Below are positions 1-10,558 of a DNA stretch of 64,000 nucleotides, one piece after another. The DNA is taken from positions 50,280 to 114,279 of the forward strand of contig JARBJD010000245.1 of assembly GCA_033064195.1 (NCBI GenBank), in the 5' to 3' direction. The notes under the pieces are model-generated. The model saw nothing but the letters and a program-made list of their open reading frames with translations, had not been told where the DNA came from and made no database searches. The translations under genes and the position numbers were made by a program. The stretch is from Blattamonas nauphoetae. Taxonomy: Eukaryota > Preaxostyla > Oxymonadida. Position 1 is the stretch's first letter, and every line of letters starts with the position of its first letter.

Positions 1-189
1 ATGTTCGACGTGACGGCTGAGCACCACCATGCATGATCGAAGAACATCAATGAGCCACTGTTCGTGATGAAAGTGATGTCTGAGTGGAGATGCAGTACTT
101 CATTGTTTTTTGATTCTGAAGGGCCGAAATTGTTGCTGTCCATCCGAAGTGATATGGATGAAAGTGTGTAAAACATTGAGGCGAACTGC

Positions 190-343
190 TCTCAAGAACA
201 AGACACCCATCCCAGTCCTTCTCACCCTCCAGCCACACAGGGAGAATCGCAATTTGAATGTTGCTTTTGATTATGCATCCCCATCTCCAGAGGTTGTCAA
301 CGGTCTCAGTGATTGGATGATCGGCCAAATATCAGATCTCTAG
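190..343 (+). pseudogene. beta-adaptin appendage-like 3' fragment, copy A (truncated)
   Basis: The frame encodes about 50 residues, beginning LKNKTPIPVLLTLQP and ending SDWMIGQISDL, then TAG. The same ending occurs in the longer copies at 3886-4221 and 13031-13366. The pattern (bulky W/F start, 'L...IPVL..LQP..N.NV.F....P.VV..L..WM..') resembles the C-terminal platform subdomain of beta-adaptin appendages, which bind endocytic adaptors. In this copy homology to the other two starts only at about 190, so the upstream part has been lost or replaced. It lies about 230 bp upstream of the copy A gene and looks like the 3' end of a gene carried along by segmental duplication. The family assignment is by pattern recognition only. 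Confidence 0.45.
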
Positions 344-575
344 TCACTCACATTCACCCTGTCAATACATCCATACATACAGCCAGCCAGCCAACCTTTG
401 ATTCGTTCTTTCTTTTTCACGTCCACATCATCGATAATTTTGACTGTCTGACGGAGGAGTTCATAACGACACAATTGTCCGAAATATCTCCTCGGAAGGG
501 AAACCTGGGGCGATCTTTTCATTCCTCCACGAGAGACGAGAATGATCAATGATGAATTGGGCAGATCCGTCTCCC

Positions 576-3500
576 ATGCCTCCCAAGCATAAACCGAAGA
601 GAAATCTGACTGATTCACAATCTACTCAAGTCTTTAACTCTGATTGCACTTGTATTTCTGATTCCCACACCGAAGATTCTTCAAACAGAGCCGTCACCAG
701 AACTATCGTCAATACTTCAACTGATTCTTCGTCTATTGTCTCTACAACCGATTTACTCACAATTAATGCCGATGATCGTAAATATATCCCAATTTCCAAG
801 CAAATTATGCAATATGAAATCAGAAGAAAGCGAATCAATGTTTCAGCCATCTCAGAACACTCACATATGGAGGATGACGAGACTTCTCTTCCCACCTCCA
901 TCACATCAGATTGGAGATTGATCTTACAGGATTCGATCACGATCGACGTTCTCCAGGAAGGGTGCATCTCTCTCTTCGATCAAGTGAACTCTGATTTGAA
1001 ATTGACCCCATTTGAAATTAATCATGCAATCCGTTTCCTGGAATATGCATGTATCCACATCAAACATCGCGATAGACACCACAATCAGCTCCTCAAAACC
1101 ATCTTCCCTGAAAAGAACGGTCGTCAAACAAAACTAGTCTCGTCCTTGATTAATCTTCTCTCTCTTCCATCTGACCCTCTTCGAACAGCTGTTCTCTCGT
1201 TCTTGGACGTTAGCCTTTGGAATCCCTTCAGTAAAACCTCTGTTCCAATGACTGTGACAGGGATGGTCCCTCAACTCTTCCAAATCCTGAAGCCACACGA
1301 AATTGCATTGAATGACACAACCATGGAATTCCACAGACATCTCACTTCGATTGTGGACAACTTTTGCCACTTTTTATCGCTTCGGACGATCTGCGACCAT
1401 CTCACCAGTTACTCATCCTCTCATTGCAGCACACAGACCGCATACGAAATCATTGAACCCATTTTCGAATCATTCTGCGCGTACCTGCAATATATCCTCA
1501 CCAGCCCAGTTGGTCCCACTGGGAATCACTCTGGTGTTACCCTTCTGTCGAACATGGCTCAATTCAGTCGCCAAACAATAGGTCATCACTCTTCTTCCTC
1601 CTCTCCAACGATTCGACATTTTTTTAGAAAGATTCGAAAGAACATGACGGAAGAGCTTGTTTCCATGTTGGGTCTTGCCTCTTCAAGCGAAGCAACAATC
1701 TGTCTTCATTCTGACCAGACGACTTCCACCGATCCAAACCAAGAGAGGTTTGTTGATGGGCTGAGAAAGAGCATGACGGAAGAACAAGCCTCATCGTTGG
1801 ATCTAACCTCAACACGAGAAGTTCTCGACAGGTTTCTCTTTGACAGCGAGTCTAGGCTGAGCGAACACATGTGGGTGGCAATGTTTGAAAGAATCCTTGT
1901 TGGAGTGAGCGTGGGGAAGCGATTCTCCGATTTGGGGGTCCATGCGTTTCTGAGTTTCATGTCTCGTCGCCCGTCTGAAGTCTGTCCGGTCTTCTGGCCA
2001 GATGGAACATTCTCACTCAAAACGGAAGACTCTGAAGTGTCTTCGTCGAAATTGAACTCACAATCGCTCTGGACACTCTTCACATCCACTCAGCCACACC
2101 ATGTTGCCACCATTCTCGATGCATTCGGTTGGGTCTTGATATATACGGACAGAGCGACATATGTGAAACACATTTGGAACGAATGGTTCCCCAGCTTCAT
2201 CAATGCTGTTGATCCATCGAAACTGCCGTTCACTGTTGACTCCTTCAAACTCCACACAAAACTCATCGAAATGTTGGATGATCATCTCACTCGGATTCGA
2301 GATTATGAATTCGAGCACACACATCCATTGTCAGATCAGCTTCGAAGCGAACTGGACGAGCTCTTCCTCACAGTCTTCAAACAATCGAAGGATTACATCG
2401 TCCATCTTTCACTCCATCCGTTCGCGTTGGACGATGAGCGAGAAAACATGATTCTTGATTTGCTAGCCCGTTTATTTCGGTACAACAGACAAAACAGTCT
2501 GGACGAGCCGTATCGAGAGGAACTGAGACGAGAAATGGATACATCGGCCCTCTCATCGTCATCTCCACCCTTCATCCTCACATCTGAAATCGCTTGTCGT
2601 CTCTCCAACGAAGAGATCGTGAATGTTGTGGACAGAATTGTTGCTCTGCTCGACAGCGACTCGTGTTTGGATGACGACACCATCCTTCAGATCTGCGCAT
2701 TCATCAGAAAGCAACTCCATCAAGTCTATCTGCCCGACTTGTTCAGAAATGCTGGGAGAACAACCGAACAATACTTGCACGCCTTCGAATCTCTCCTCTC
2801 TCTCCACATTGAGTTTGTAAAAGGATCACCAATCCACTTTCTCTTCACGACTCGACCAGACAAAGAGTCGACATTGGACGAATGGGACGATGTTGATTTG
2901 GAGAGAGTTGGAATTGTGAAGCGAATGATCAACCAGAACCAACTCACAATGATTTACGAATCGAGATTGTTTGAATATTTCGTCGTCGATTTTGGCATCC
3001 GAAGCCTTCCGCAAGCTCGCCACAGCGCCGCTCGACTGTCTCAACCCCAACTCGAACGACTGCTTGCTCCGTCCATCGACAGTCTCGGCAAATTCTTCAT
3101 CCAGCCACGCTACTTCGAGCCGTACGAACAGAAGAGATGTGAGGAAGCCTTCGTCGAAATATGCAAATTGTGCGATGAGCGTGTGGTTGCTCAGTGTGTC
3201 AGCCGGATTGGATTCTTCTCTCGCGTTGTGAATGATATCTTCAATGACAATCCGGACTCAAGCGACATGTTTTTCAATATGATCACCGATCGTGGATTTT
3301 ATTATGAAATGACAAGCCAAGATCGGAAGGCGGTTCGAAACACAATTCCGTACTTTCTGGAGGAAGGATGGCAAGATGCTTTGGACTTCATCTTCATTCA
3401 GGATATCGATTATCGTTATATCCAACCCAGAACAAAACGGAGAAAGCAGTTCTTGGGAACGAATGAAGGCAATTTCATTTCTCCACACTCTCCTTCTCCA

Positions 3501-3647
3501 CAGACTCCTCCAACATATCCCAAAGTGAAAGGAGGCGTCTACCCTGAATCCGAATACGTCCGTCATGTCTCGACGCGGGATATATTCATAAGATATAACG
3601 ATCCGACGAGCACTCCTCAAAAACTGTCACCGAGCAGATCTCATTGA
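576..3647 (+). CDS. Large helical-repeat (HEAT/ARM-like) family protein, copy A
   Basis: An intact intronless frame of about 1,023 codons ends in TGA. The ATG at 576 (MPPKHKPKRNL) is chosen because the same MPPKHK start is in frame in all three copies. An upstream in-frame ATG at 549 is not usable in copy B. The protein has a Ser/Thr-rich N-terminus, then long leucine-rich alternating helices ('LVSSLINLLSLPSDPL..AVLSFLDV') typical of ARM/HEAT-like solenoids. A conserved C-terminal patch 'YFLEEGWQDALDF' follows, then a basic Pro/Ser tail. Shorter relatives of the same style lie at 42043-43092 and 44920-46455. No catalytic motif, signal peptide or membrane segment is visible. The function is unknown; a scaffold role is only a guess from the fold type. 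Confidence 0.7.
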   Translation: MPPKHKPKRNLTDSQSTQVFNSDCTCISDSHTEDSSNRAVTRTIVNTSTDSSSIVSTTDLLTINADDRKYIPISKQIMQYEIRRKRINVSAISEHSHMEDDETSLPTSITSDWRLILQDSITIDVLQEGCISLFDQVNSDLKLTPFEINHAIRFLEYACIHIKHRDRHHNQLLKTIFPEKNGRQTKLVSSLINLLSLPSDPLRTAVLSFLDVSLWNPFSKTSVPMTVTGMVPQLFQILKPHEIALNDTTMEFHRHLTSIVDNFCHFLSLRTICDHLTSYSSSHCSTQTAYEIIEPIFESFCAYLQYILTSPVGPTGNHSGVTLLSNMAQFSRQTIGHHSSSSSPTIRHFFRKIRKNMTEELVSMLGLASSSEATICLHSDQTTSTDPNQERFVDGLRKSMTEEQASSLDLTSTREVLDRFLFDSESRLSEHMWVAMFERILVGVSVGKRFSDLGVHAFLSFMSRRPSEVCPVFWPDGTFSLKTEDSEVSSSKLNSQSLWTLFTSTQPHHVATILDAFGWVLIYTDRATYVKHIWNEWFPSFINAVDPSKLPFTVDSFKLHTKLIEMLDDHLTRIRDYEFEHTHPLSDQLRSELDELFLTVFKQSKDYIVHLSLHPFALDDERENMILDLLARLFRYNRQNSLDEPYREELRREMDTSALSSSSPPFILTSEIACRLSNEEIVNVVDRIVALLDSDSCLDDDTILQICAFIRKQLHQVYLPDLFRNAGRTTEQYLHAFESLLSLHIEFVKGSPIHFLFTTRPDKESTLDEWDDVDLERVGIVKRMINQNQLTMIYESRLFEYFVVDFGIRSLPQARHSAARLSQPQLERLLAPSIDSLGKFFIQPRYFEPYEQKRCEEAFVEICKLCDERVVAQCVSRIGFFSRVVNDIFNDNPDSSDMFFNMITDRGFYYEMTSQDRKAVRNTIPYFLEEGWQDALDFIFIQDIDYRYIQPRTKRRKQFLGTNEGNFISPHSPSPQTPPTYPKVKGGVYPESEYVRHVSTRDIFIRYNDPTSTPQKLSPSRSH

Positions 3648-3790
3648 ATCAGTCACACCTCGTGATGGAACCAACAAAGACTTCCACTTCAGCATGCCAT
3701 TCATTTTCATTTTCTGTCACTTCATAGCCTTGATCACACCACCATTCTCACATTTATCGAAACATAAACAGAGAATTGTCCAAATTTACA
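3648..3790 (+). repeat. Shared 3' flank of the triplicated gene, copy A
   Basis: Downstream of the stop is a stretch (GAATCAGTCACACCTC..., then CATTCATTTTCATTTTCTGT, then ATTTATCGAAACATAAACAG). It recurs after 12793 and, more diverged, after 16820. It marks the 3' end of the duplicated unit and probably includes the 3' UTR. Confidence 0.7.
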
Positions 3791-3885
3791 AATCAACAGA
3801 GTGAAGTGTCGTTCTTCCTCCGCTCCCCCCCACGTCATTCTTCTCTGTTCCCTCGCCCGCACCCTCGTCTGAAATCTACAACAAC

Positions 3886-4221
3886 ATGTGGAACCAATTC
3901 AAGCAGCAGCCGAACTGCGCCACTCACAAAATCATATCCACTCGCTCCCCACTCAACCCCGCCCTTCTCCAGTCCATCATCGGCCTTCTCCAGTCCACAT
4001 ACCACTTCCATCTGCTTCCTGGGTACTCCAGCAACAAGCAGGTGATCTGCCTCGTCTCCGCTCTTCCTCTCAAGAACAAGACACCCATCCCAGTCCTTCT
4101 CACCCTCCAGCCACACATGGAGAATGGAAATGTCAATGTTGCTTTTGATTATGCATCCCCATCTCCAGAGGTTGTCAATAGTCTCAGTGATTGGATGATC
4201 GGCCAAATATCAGATCTCTAG
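3886..4221 (+). pseudogene. beta-adaptin appendage-like fragment, copy B
   Basis: An open stretch of 111 codons runs from MWNQFKQQPN to the shared SDWMIGQISDL end with TAG. The reading frame is open a little upstream (…SSEIYNN). It looks like the C-terminal subdomain of a beta-adaptin appendage: a tryptophan-led first strand, a central 'VICLVSALPLKNKTPIPVLLTLQP' pair of strands, and a closing helix. The trunk and hinge of an adaptin are absent nearby, so it cannot be a complete AP subunit. It sits upstream of the copy B gene exactly as its relatives do upstream of A and C. It could be a duplicated 3' exon or a small independent gene. Confidence 0.5.
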
Positions 4222-4477
4222 TCACTCACTCTCACCCTGTCAATACATACGGGCATACATACATGAATACAGCCATACAACCTGCAAGCCAGCCAGCCTT
4301 TGATTCGTTCTTTCTTTTTCACGTCCACATCATCGACAATTTTGACTGTCTGAAGGAGAAGTTCATAACGATACATTCTTCCGAAACTGCTCCTCGGAAG
4401 GGACAGCTGGGGCGATCTATTCATTGCTCCACGAGTGATCAGAATGAGAATGATGAATTGGGCAGATCTCTCTCAAC

Positions 4478-7392
4478 ATGCCTCCCAAGCATAAACTGAA
4501 AAGAAATCTGACTGATTCACAATCGACTCGAGTCATTAACTCTGATTGCTCTTGTATTTCGGATGCATACATCGAAGATTCTTCAAACAAAACCCTCATC
4601 AAAACTACTAACAATTATTCAACTAATTCTTCATCTATCATCTCCGCCACCGATCTTCTCTCAATTAATGCCGATGATCGTAAATATATCCAAATTTCCA
4701 AGCAACTTCTGCAATATGAAATGAAACGAAGACGAATTTATGTTCCAACGATCTCAGTCCACTCACGCCGAGAGGATGACGAGACTTCTCTTCCTGCCTC
4801 CATCACATCAGATTGGAGATTAATTTTACCGGATTCAATTACGATCTATGATCTCCAGGAAGGGTGTATCTCTCTTTTCGATCAAGTTAACTCTAATTTG
4901 GAATTGAACCCAATTGAAATTAATCATGCGATCCGTTTCCTGGAATATGCATGCATTCACATCAAACACCGCGATAAGTACCACAACCAGCTCCTCGAAT
5001 TCATCTACCCTGAAGAGACACACTGTCAAACACAACTGGTCTCGTCCTTGATCAACCTTCTCTCTCTTCCATCTGACCCACTCCAAACAGCTGTTCTCTC
5101 GTTCTTGGATGTTAGTCTTTGGAATTCAAAAAGGGATATCTCTGTTGCAATGGCTGTGACCGGAGTGTTGCCTCAACTCTTCCAAGTCCTGAAGCCACAC
5201 GAAATTGCATTGAATGACACAACCATGGAATTCCACCGACATCTTACTTCAATTGTGGACTACTTTTTCAGATTTTCCTCACCAGAGTCCATCAGCAATC
5301 AACTCCAACGATTCAGGTACTCGTCTCGCAGCACACAGATCGCGTCCACAATCATTGAACAAATTTTCGAATCATTCTGCACGTATTTGCAATATATCCT
5401 CTCCACCTCAGTTGGTCCCACTGGTCATTGCTCTGGCTTCACTCTTCTGTCGAATATGAAACAATTCCATCACCAAACAATAGGCCATCACTCTTCTTCC
5501 TCCTCTCCAACGATTCGACATTTTTTTAGAAAGATTCGAAAGAACATGACGGAAGAGCTTTCTTCCATGGCGGGTCTTGCCTCTTCAAGCGAAGCAGAAA
5601 GCTCTCTTCGTTCTGACCAGACGACTTCCACCGATCCGAACCAACAGAGCATTCTTGATGAGCTGAGAAAGAGCATGACAAAAGAACAAGCCTCATCGTT
5701 GAAACTTGCCTCAACAAGAAAAGCACTCGACAGGTTTCTCTTTGACAGCGAGTCTAGGCTGAGCGAACACATGTGGGTGGCAATGTTTGAAAGAATCCTT
5801 GTTGGAGTGAGCGAGGGGAAGCGATTCTCCGATTTGGGGGTCCATGCGTTCTGAGTTTCATGTCTCGCTGCCCGTCTGAAGTCAGTCCGGTCTTCTGGCC
5901 AGATGGAACATTCTCACTCAAAACGGAAGACTCTGAAGTGTCTTCGTCGAAATTGAACTCACAATCGCTCTGGACACTCTTCACATCCACTCAGCCACAC
6001 CATGTTGCCACCATTCTCGATGCATTTGGTTGGTTCTTGAGTCGTGATGATAATGTGACGGATGTGAAACACATTTGGAACGAATGGTTCCCTTGCTTCA
6101 TGAATGCTGTTGATCCCTCGCAACTGCCTTTCACTGTTAACTTCATCGAACTCCACACAACACTCATCCAAATGTTGGATGATCAGCTCACTCGGATTCG
6201 AGATTATGAATTCGAGCACAGACATCAATTGACAGATCAGCTTCGAATCGAACTGGACGAGCTCTTCATCACTTTCTACAAACAATCGAAGAATTACATC
6301 GTCCATCTTTCACTCCATCCGTTCGCATTGGACAATGAGCGAGAAGACACGATTCTTGATTTTCTCATCGATTTGTTTCGATACGACTGGATAACCAACC
6401 TGGACGAGCCACTTCGAGCGGAACTGAGACGAGAAATGGATACATCAGCACTCTCATCGTCATCTCCGCCCTTCATCATCACATCTGAAATCGCTTGTGA
6501 TCTCACCGATAAAGAGTTTGTGAATGTTGTGGACAGAATTGTTGCTCTGCTCGACAGCGACTCGTGTTTGGATGACGACACCATCCTTCAGATCTGCACA
6601 TTCATCAGAATACAACTCAGTCGCGTCTATCTGCCCGACTTGTTCAGAAACGCTGGGAGATCAACCGAACAATACTTCCACGCCTTCGAATCTCTCCTCT
6701 CTCTCCACATTGAGTTTGTAAAAGGAGCACCAATCATATTTCTCCTCACGACTCGACCGGACAAAGAGCCGACGTTGGACGAATGGGACGATGTTGATTT
6801 GGAGAGAGTTGGAATTGTGAAGCGAATGATCGACCAGAACCAACTCTCAATGATTTACGAATCGAAGTTGTTCGAATATTCCATCCTCGATTTTGGCATC
6901 CAAAGCCTTCCGCAAGCTCGCCACAGCGCTGCTCGACTGTCTCAACCACAACTCGAACGACTGCTTGCTCCGTCCGTCGACAGTCTCAGCAAATACTTCA
7001 TCCAGCTACGCGACTTCGAACCATACGAAGAAAAGAGAAGTGAAGAAGCCTTCGTCACTGTCTGTCACTTGTGCAATCAGCGTGTGGTTGCTCAGTGTGT
7101 CAGCCGGATTGGATTCTTCTCTCGCGTTGTGAATGATATGTTCAGTGACAATCCAAACACAAGCAACATATTTTTCAATATGATCACCGATCGTGGGTTT
7201 TATTATGAAATGACTCGCGAAGATCGGAAGGCGGTTCGAAGCACAATTCCATACTTTCTGGAGGAAGGATGGCAAGATGCATTGGACTTCATGTTTGGGA
7301 AGAAGAAGGATATCAAACATCGCTACGCCAAATTCCTAACTATATGGAGAATGCAGTTCTTGGGGGCGAATTTGGACCGTAAGAATGACTAG
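4478..7392 (+). pseudogene. Helical-repeat family gene, copy B (frameshifted and 3'-disrupted)
   Basis: It starts MPPKHKLKRN like copies A and C and stays open to 5854. There copy A reads GCGTTTCTGAG and copy B reads GCGTTCTGAG, so one T is missing and a stop follows. The frame resumes from about 5860 to 7392. The second part still encodes the conserved 'YFLEEGWQDALDF' patch, but homology to A and C ends near 7370 and the protein stops after an unrelated GANLDRKND. The expected Pro/Lys-rich tail reappears only at about 12.73 kb, after the inserted segment. The sequence is a patchwork: closer to C around 4640-5420, closer to A around 5740-6010, and identical to C over about 6224-6715. The single missing base lies in a short T run, so a sequencing error is possible; the insertion is not explained that way. 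Confidence 0.75.
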
Positions 7393-7883
7393 GATGGGCT
7401 CACTGATGCCATCCACTCTCATTCATGTGAAATCGTCACCACTGGACGAGTCAAATCCGTTCTGTCTTCCAATTTCGGTTCATATCATTTACTATTCTCA
7501 TTTCTACAAATGAATCGACATGTTCAATGCTTCAATCGCTGTGATATCAGACTCTGGGTGATACTGAAGAGCTGTTGGCCATCCGATTAGAGGTTCTGAC
7601 GAGTGAGCTTCTGTTTATAAGGTGATTGTCGCGATGGTGGAGAATGAGATGTTCAAAGAGTTCCTAACGACCAGGTCGGTTCCCATCAGCACAACAAAAC
7701 AGACTGCTTGTCCAAGTGCAAACTCCGCGGTGAAGTGCGTGTTGTTCAGAACATAGACATCCGACAACGATATCACATAGTCCTCGACCTTCGGAAACGA
7801 CCACCATTCACAACCGTTCGCTGACACACTTCACTCCAAGACTGCAAATAGATGAACAAAACGAGACACGTCAATGTCAAGTC

Positions 7884-8286
7884 ATGAGATTGCTTTTTAA
7901 GAGACTCGTTTCCATCTGGAAAACACAACCTGAGATTGCTGAAGAGGAGTTTTTTTCTTGATTTTGAGCACCAGCTGAACAATGAACAATTCTCAGACTT
8001 GTCGCACCTGTTGTATCAATCATTTCCGACTTTTCCAAGACATCCCAATGACACGAACCCTCTGAACCAATATCTGTTTCGCTCCTCAACATTCTCTCTC
8101 TTTGGCCATGTGATTTTCAACTCTCAAACTTTTATTGATTCTGAAACGAAAGTTACCCCAAATTTTACACACCCAATTCTCCATGTTATCACAGGCACTC
8201 CTGGAATGGGAAAATCAGCCAGTCGATTCCCGCTCATCACACTGTTGATGAGCTTTGGAGTAGATGTTTGCATTCTCTTTGATTGA
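7884..8286 (+). pseudogene. Crinkler/RHS-like NTPase, N-terminal part (Walker A), frameshifted
   Basis: An ATG at 7884 opens MRLLFKRLVSIWKTQPEIAE and is cut off at a T-run near 7950. The next frame continues 'FEHQLNNEQFSDLSHLLYQSF' and reaches 'ITGTPGMGKSASRFPLITLL', a clear P-loop, before stopping at 8286. The gene resumes in another frame from 8264. A P-loop in this context, followed by an 'SP..RW.E..K' segment and an 'RFVL' motif, is the layout of Crinkler and retrotransposon-hot-spot proteins. Two frame changes close together, one at a homopolymer, suggest either decay or base-calling errors. Short unrecognised introns are a third possibility. Confidence 0.45.
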
Positions 8287-10558
8287 TTCGACCATTCAGT
8301 GTGTGACGACGACTACAGTTGGGGAACAAGTCCATGTCTTCAAACGGAAAACGAAAATTCGAACTGGAACAACCACGATTTCCATGGATGATCACAACGG
8401 AGCTCTCCCCGACTGTTATACTCCATCATACCTGTACACGTATGATGTGTATCGGTACTGGAAACCGGAACCTGTGGAAATACCTGTCCAAACTACATTA
8501 CAGGAAAAAGAATACCACCCGAATGCTGTACGCATCCCTGACCGCAGGTCGTTATCCGCCGGATGGACGCATCTTGGCGATGTCTCCGTTCCAAGTGTGG
8601 AACACTTCCCGTACTTCCTCCGTCTGTTGGTGGACTGTCAGACCGAAACCCTCGAAAGACGAAGGACACTCGAAGTGGACATGAATATCCTTCAGGAATC
8701 GACCGTGGCTCGCGGTTCATGGCTCGCACCGGGTTCGGTCCTCGTCCCCGGTTCACCGATCCAAAAAGAAGAAGTTGACAAAGAAAAACCTGCAAAAGGC
8801 ATCGAAGTGAAAGAGACCATGATTTTGCAGAAAGGTGCAATGATCAAAGAGAATTCAGTTCTGGCGGCCGGATCGTCTCTTTGCACATTGGCCGTCGTGA
8901 ACAGACTCGAAAACACAAAGTGGCATGTTGTAGAAGAGTTTGTCACATTTTTGATCAATTCGTTCAGTCTTACCTTTTCTCAAGAGTCAGGGGTCATGCC
9001 AGATACCAACTATGTGCTGTTCACACCACCAAAGGGTTCGAGATGGAAGGAAGTCAACAAAAGCGATAAAACGAGTCACTGTATTATTGTGGAGTATTCA
9101 GTGCCAAAATACAAACCTCAAGAGCAAGCGGCGCTTCTCAACACGATGGGACCACAAAACATCACTTCAAAGAATGTCAATCACGCTCTTATGGGAGTTG
9201 AACTCTTCTCGTTCGTTCCACGCTTTGTCTTGAACCCGGAACTCGCACTGACCGCCGTCAGCAGTGCATGGCAATCAGTCACAGTTCGAGACAAAATTGC
9301 GTCTATGGATCTGTACAAAGACGACATTATACAAAACTTGATCCACTTCTCGTGTCCACAATATGACTGCCACAACTGGCACACCGAGTTTGCAACAGAG
9401 CTCGCTCGATGGATCACACTGGAAACATTCAACACCACAATGAAAGAGGATTACTCTGAAACCCTCAAGTCGTTGTCAGATAATGCAGAGTTCAATGAGC
9501 AGAGGAGAGTGGTCTTTCATGCCTTTGTCTCAGATGCCATTCTCGGAGGGTTTCGTCTGAGCTCTGCCAAGAAACTTCTCTCTGACGAAAAGCTTCCTTC
9601 AGACATCCAACTCCCACCGCCCATCGGCGAGTCGTTCGTTCACATGCGAAATTCCGGACGAATACGTCAAGCATCTCTGCCCGACATGAAGACAATCCCT
9701 GTTGAGAAACTGAGTGACTTTGACCAACAGTGGACACTCCTCTTTTCCTCGCCCATGCTTCCTCGCGATTCATCGTCGGCAACACTGATGCTCAAAGACG
9801 ACCCTGTGACCGAAGCCTCTCAAACAATCACTTCTCACAGCGACGACTCAGCTGCAAAGTGCTTCACGTTCTATCTGAAACCGCTTGGTGGAAACAACCC
9901 TGGGTTTGCATCAATGTTGTTGTTCTTCAAAATGCATGAAGAACATGATGGGTTGAAGATCGACGATCTATGTGTGATGTTCATCCAATCCACGCTCGCC
10001 AATGGTCCCTTTTTCGGTCAAACGATGTCAGATCTGATGTTCGTTTGGCTTACGCTGCTGCGCAGAGTGTACGGGCTGAGCGAACAACACATTCATCCTT
10101 TCATCTTCTTTGTGAAGCAGGCTGCTGTCGAGAGTTTTCGTCTGGACCGCGAATACCCTGCAGATTCTTTCATCCCAGGAGACAATCTTTGGGTGATGGA
10201 TGCCCACGCTCATGAACTCAAAGAAGCCATTCTCGCGCATCCTGGACGATTGATTTTGTCAGCTGCGACTGCTCTTGAACCGAACACGAATCCAACGCAC
10301 TTCCGATGTTTCTTCTGTGACCGCATCATTACAGAATTCTTCCCAAGTCATCATTGCAAAGACATTCAAAAGAAAACTCGAGAAGTTCAAAAGATGCGCA
10401 TCAATGACTTCTTTTCGAAATTGGGAAAAATGTCATTTGGTCGACGCTCTCCTAAGATTGATCTAGCACCAGCAGAGGATGCATCTGTGCCGCAGATTGT
10501 TTTCAATCTGGAGTCGACACCTCTCACAGATCCGAGCACAGATCGTGATGGTGGATAG
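8264..10558 (+). CDS. Crinkler/RHS-like protein, central part
   Basis: An open frame of 764 codons. Residues around 245-330 read 'YVLFTPPKGSRWKEVNK', then 'CIIVEYSVPKYKPQEQAALL', then 'FSFVPRFVLNPE'. This order matches the NTPase/lid region after the P-loop in Crinkler and RHS families. Near the C-terminus 'FRCFFCDRIITEFFPSHHC' could bind zinc. The ATG at 8264 overlaps the end of the Walker A fragment and is probably not the true start; the P-loop fragment belongs upstream. The frame ends at TAG (10556-10558), but the same frame stays open for another 745 codons. In other organisms such proteins are nuclear effectors or telomere/retroelement-linked factors; nothing here shows which applies. 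Confidence 0.45.
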   Translation: MFAFSLIDSTIQCVTTTTVGEQVHVFKRKTKIRTGTTTISMDDHNGALPDCYTPSYLYTYDVYRYWKPEPVEIPVQTTLQEKEYHPNAVRIPDRRSLSAGWTHLGDVSVPSVEHFPYFLRLLVDCQTETLERRRTLEVDMNILQESTVARGSWLAPGSVLVPGSPIQKEEVDKEKPAKGIEVKETMILQKGAMIKENSVLAAGSSLCTLAVVNRLENTKWHVVEEFVTFLINSFSLTFSQESGVMPDTNYVLFTPPKGSRWKEVNKSDKTSHCIIVEYSVPKYKPQEQAALLNTMGPQNITSKNVNHALMGVELFSFVPRFVLNPELALTAVSSAWQSVTVRDKIASMDLYKDDIIQNLIHFSCPQYDCHNWHTEFATELARWITLETFNTTMKEDYSETLKSLSDNAEFNEQRRVVFHAFVSDAILGGFRLSSAKKLLSDEKLPSDIQLPPPIGESFVHMRNSGRIRQASLPDMKTIPVEKLSDFDQQWTLLFSSPMLPRDSSSATLMLKDDPVTEASQTITSHSDDSAAKCFTFYLKPLGGNNPGFASMLLFFKMHEEHDGLKIDDLCVMFIQSTLANGPFFGQTMSDLMFVWLTLLRRVYGLSEQHIHPFIFFVKQAAVESFRLDREYPADSFIPGDNLWVMDAHAHELKEAILAHPGRLILSAATALEPNTNPTHFRCFFCDRIITEFFPSHHCKDIQKKTREVQKMRINDFFSKLGKMSFGRRSPKIDLAPAEDASVPQIVFNLESTPLTDPSTDRDGG

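Noticed and set aside
7615-7827. Minus-strand 70-codon frame resembling a beta-helix strand ladder
   Set aside because: Too short, no start context, and no second repeat; left as part of the inserted segment.
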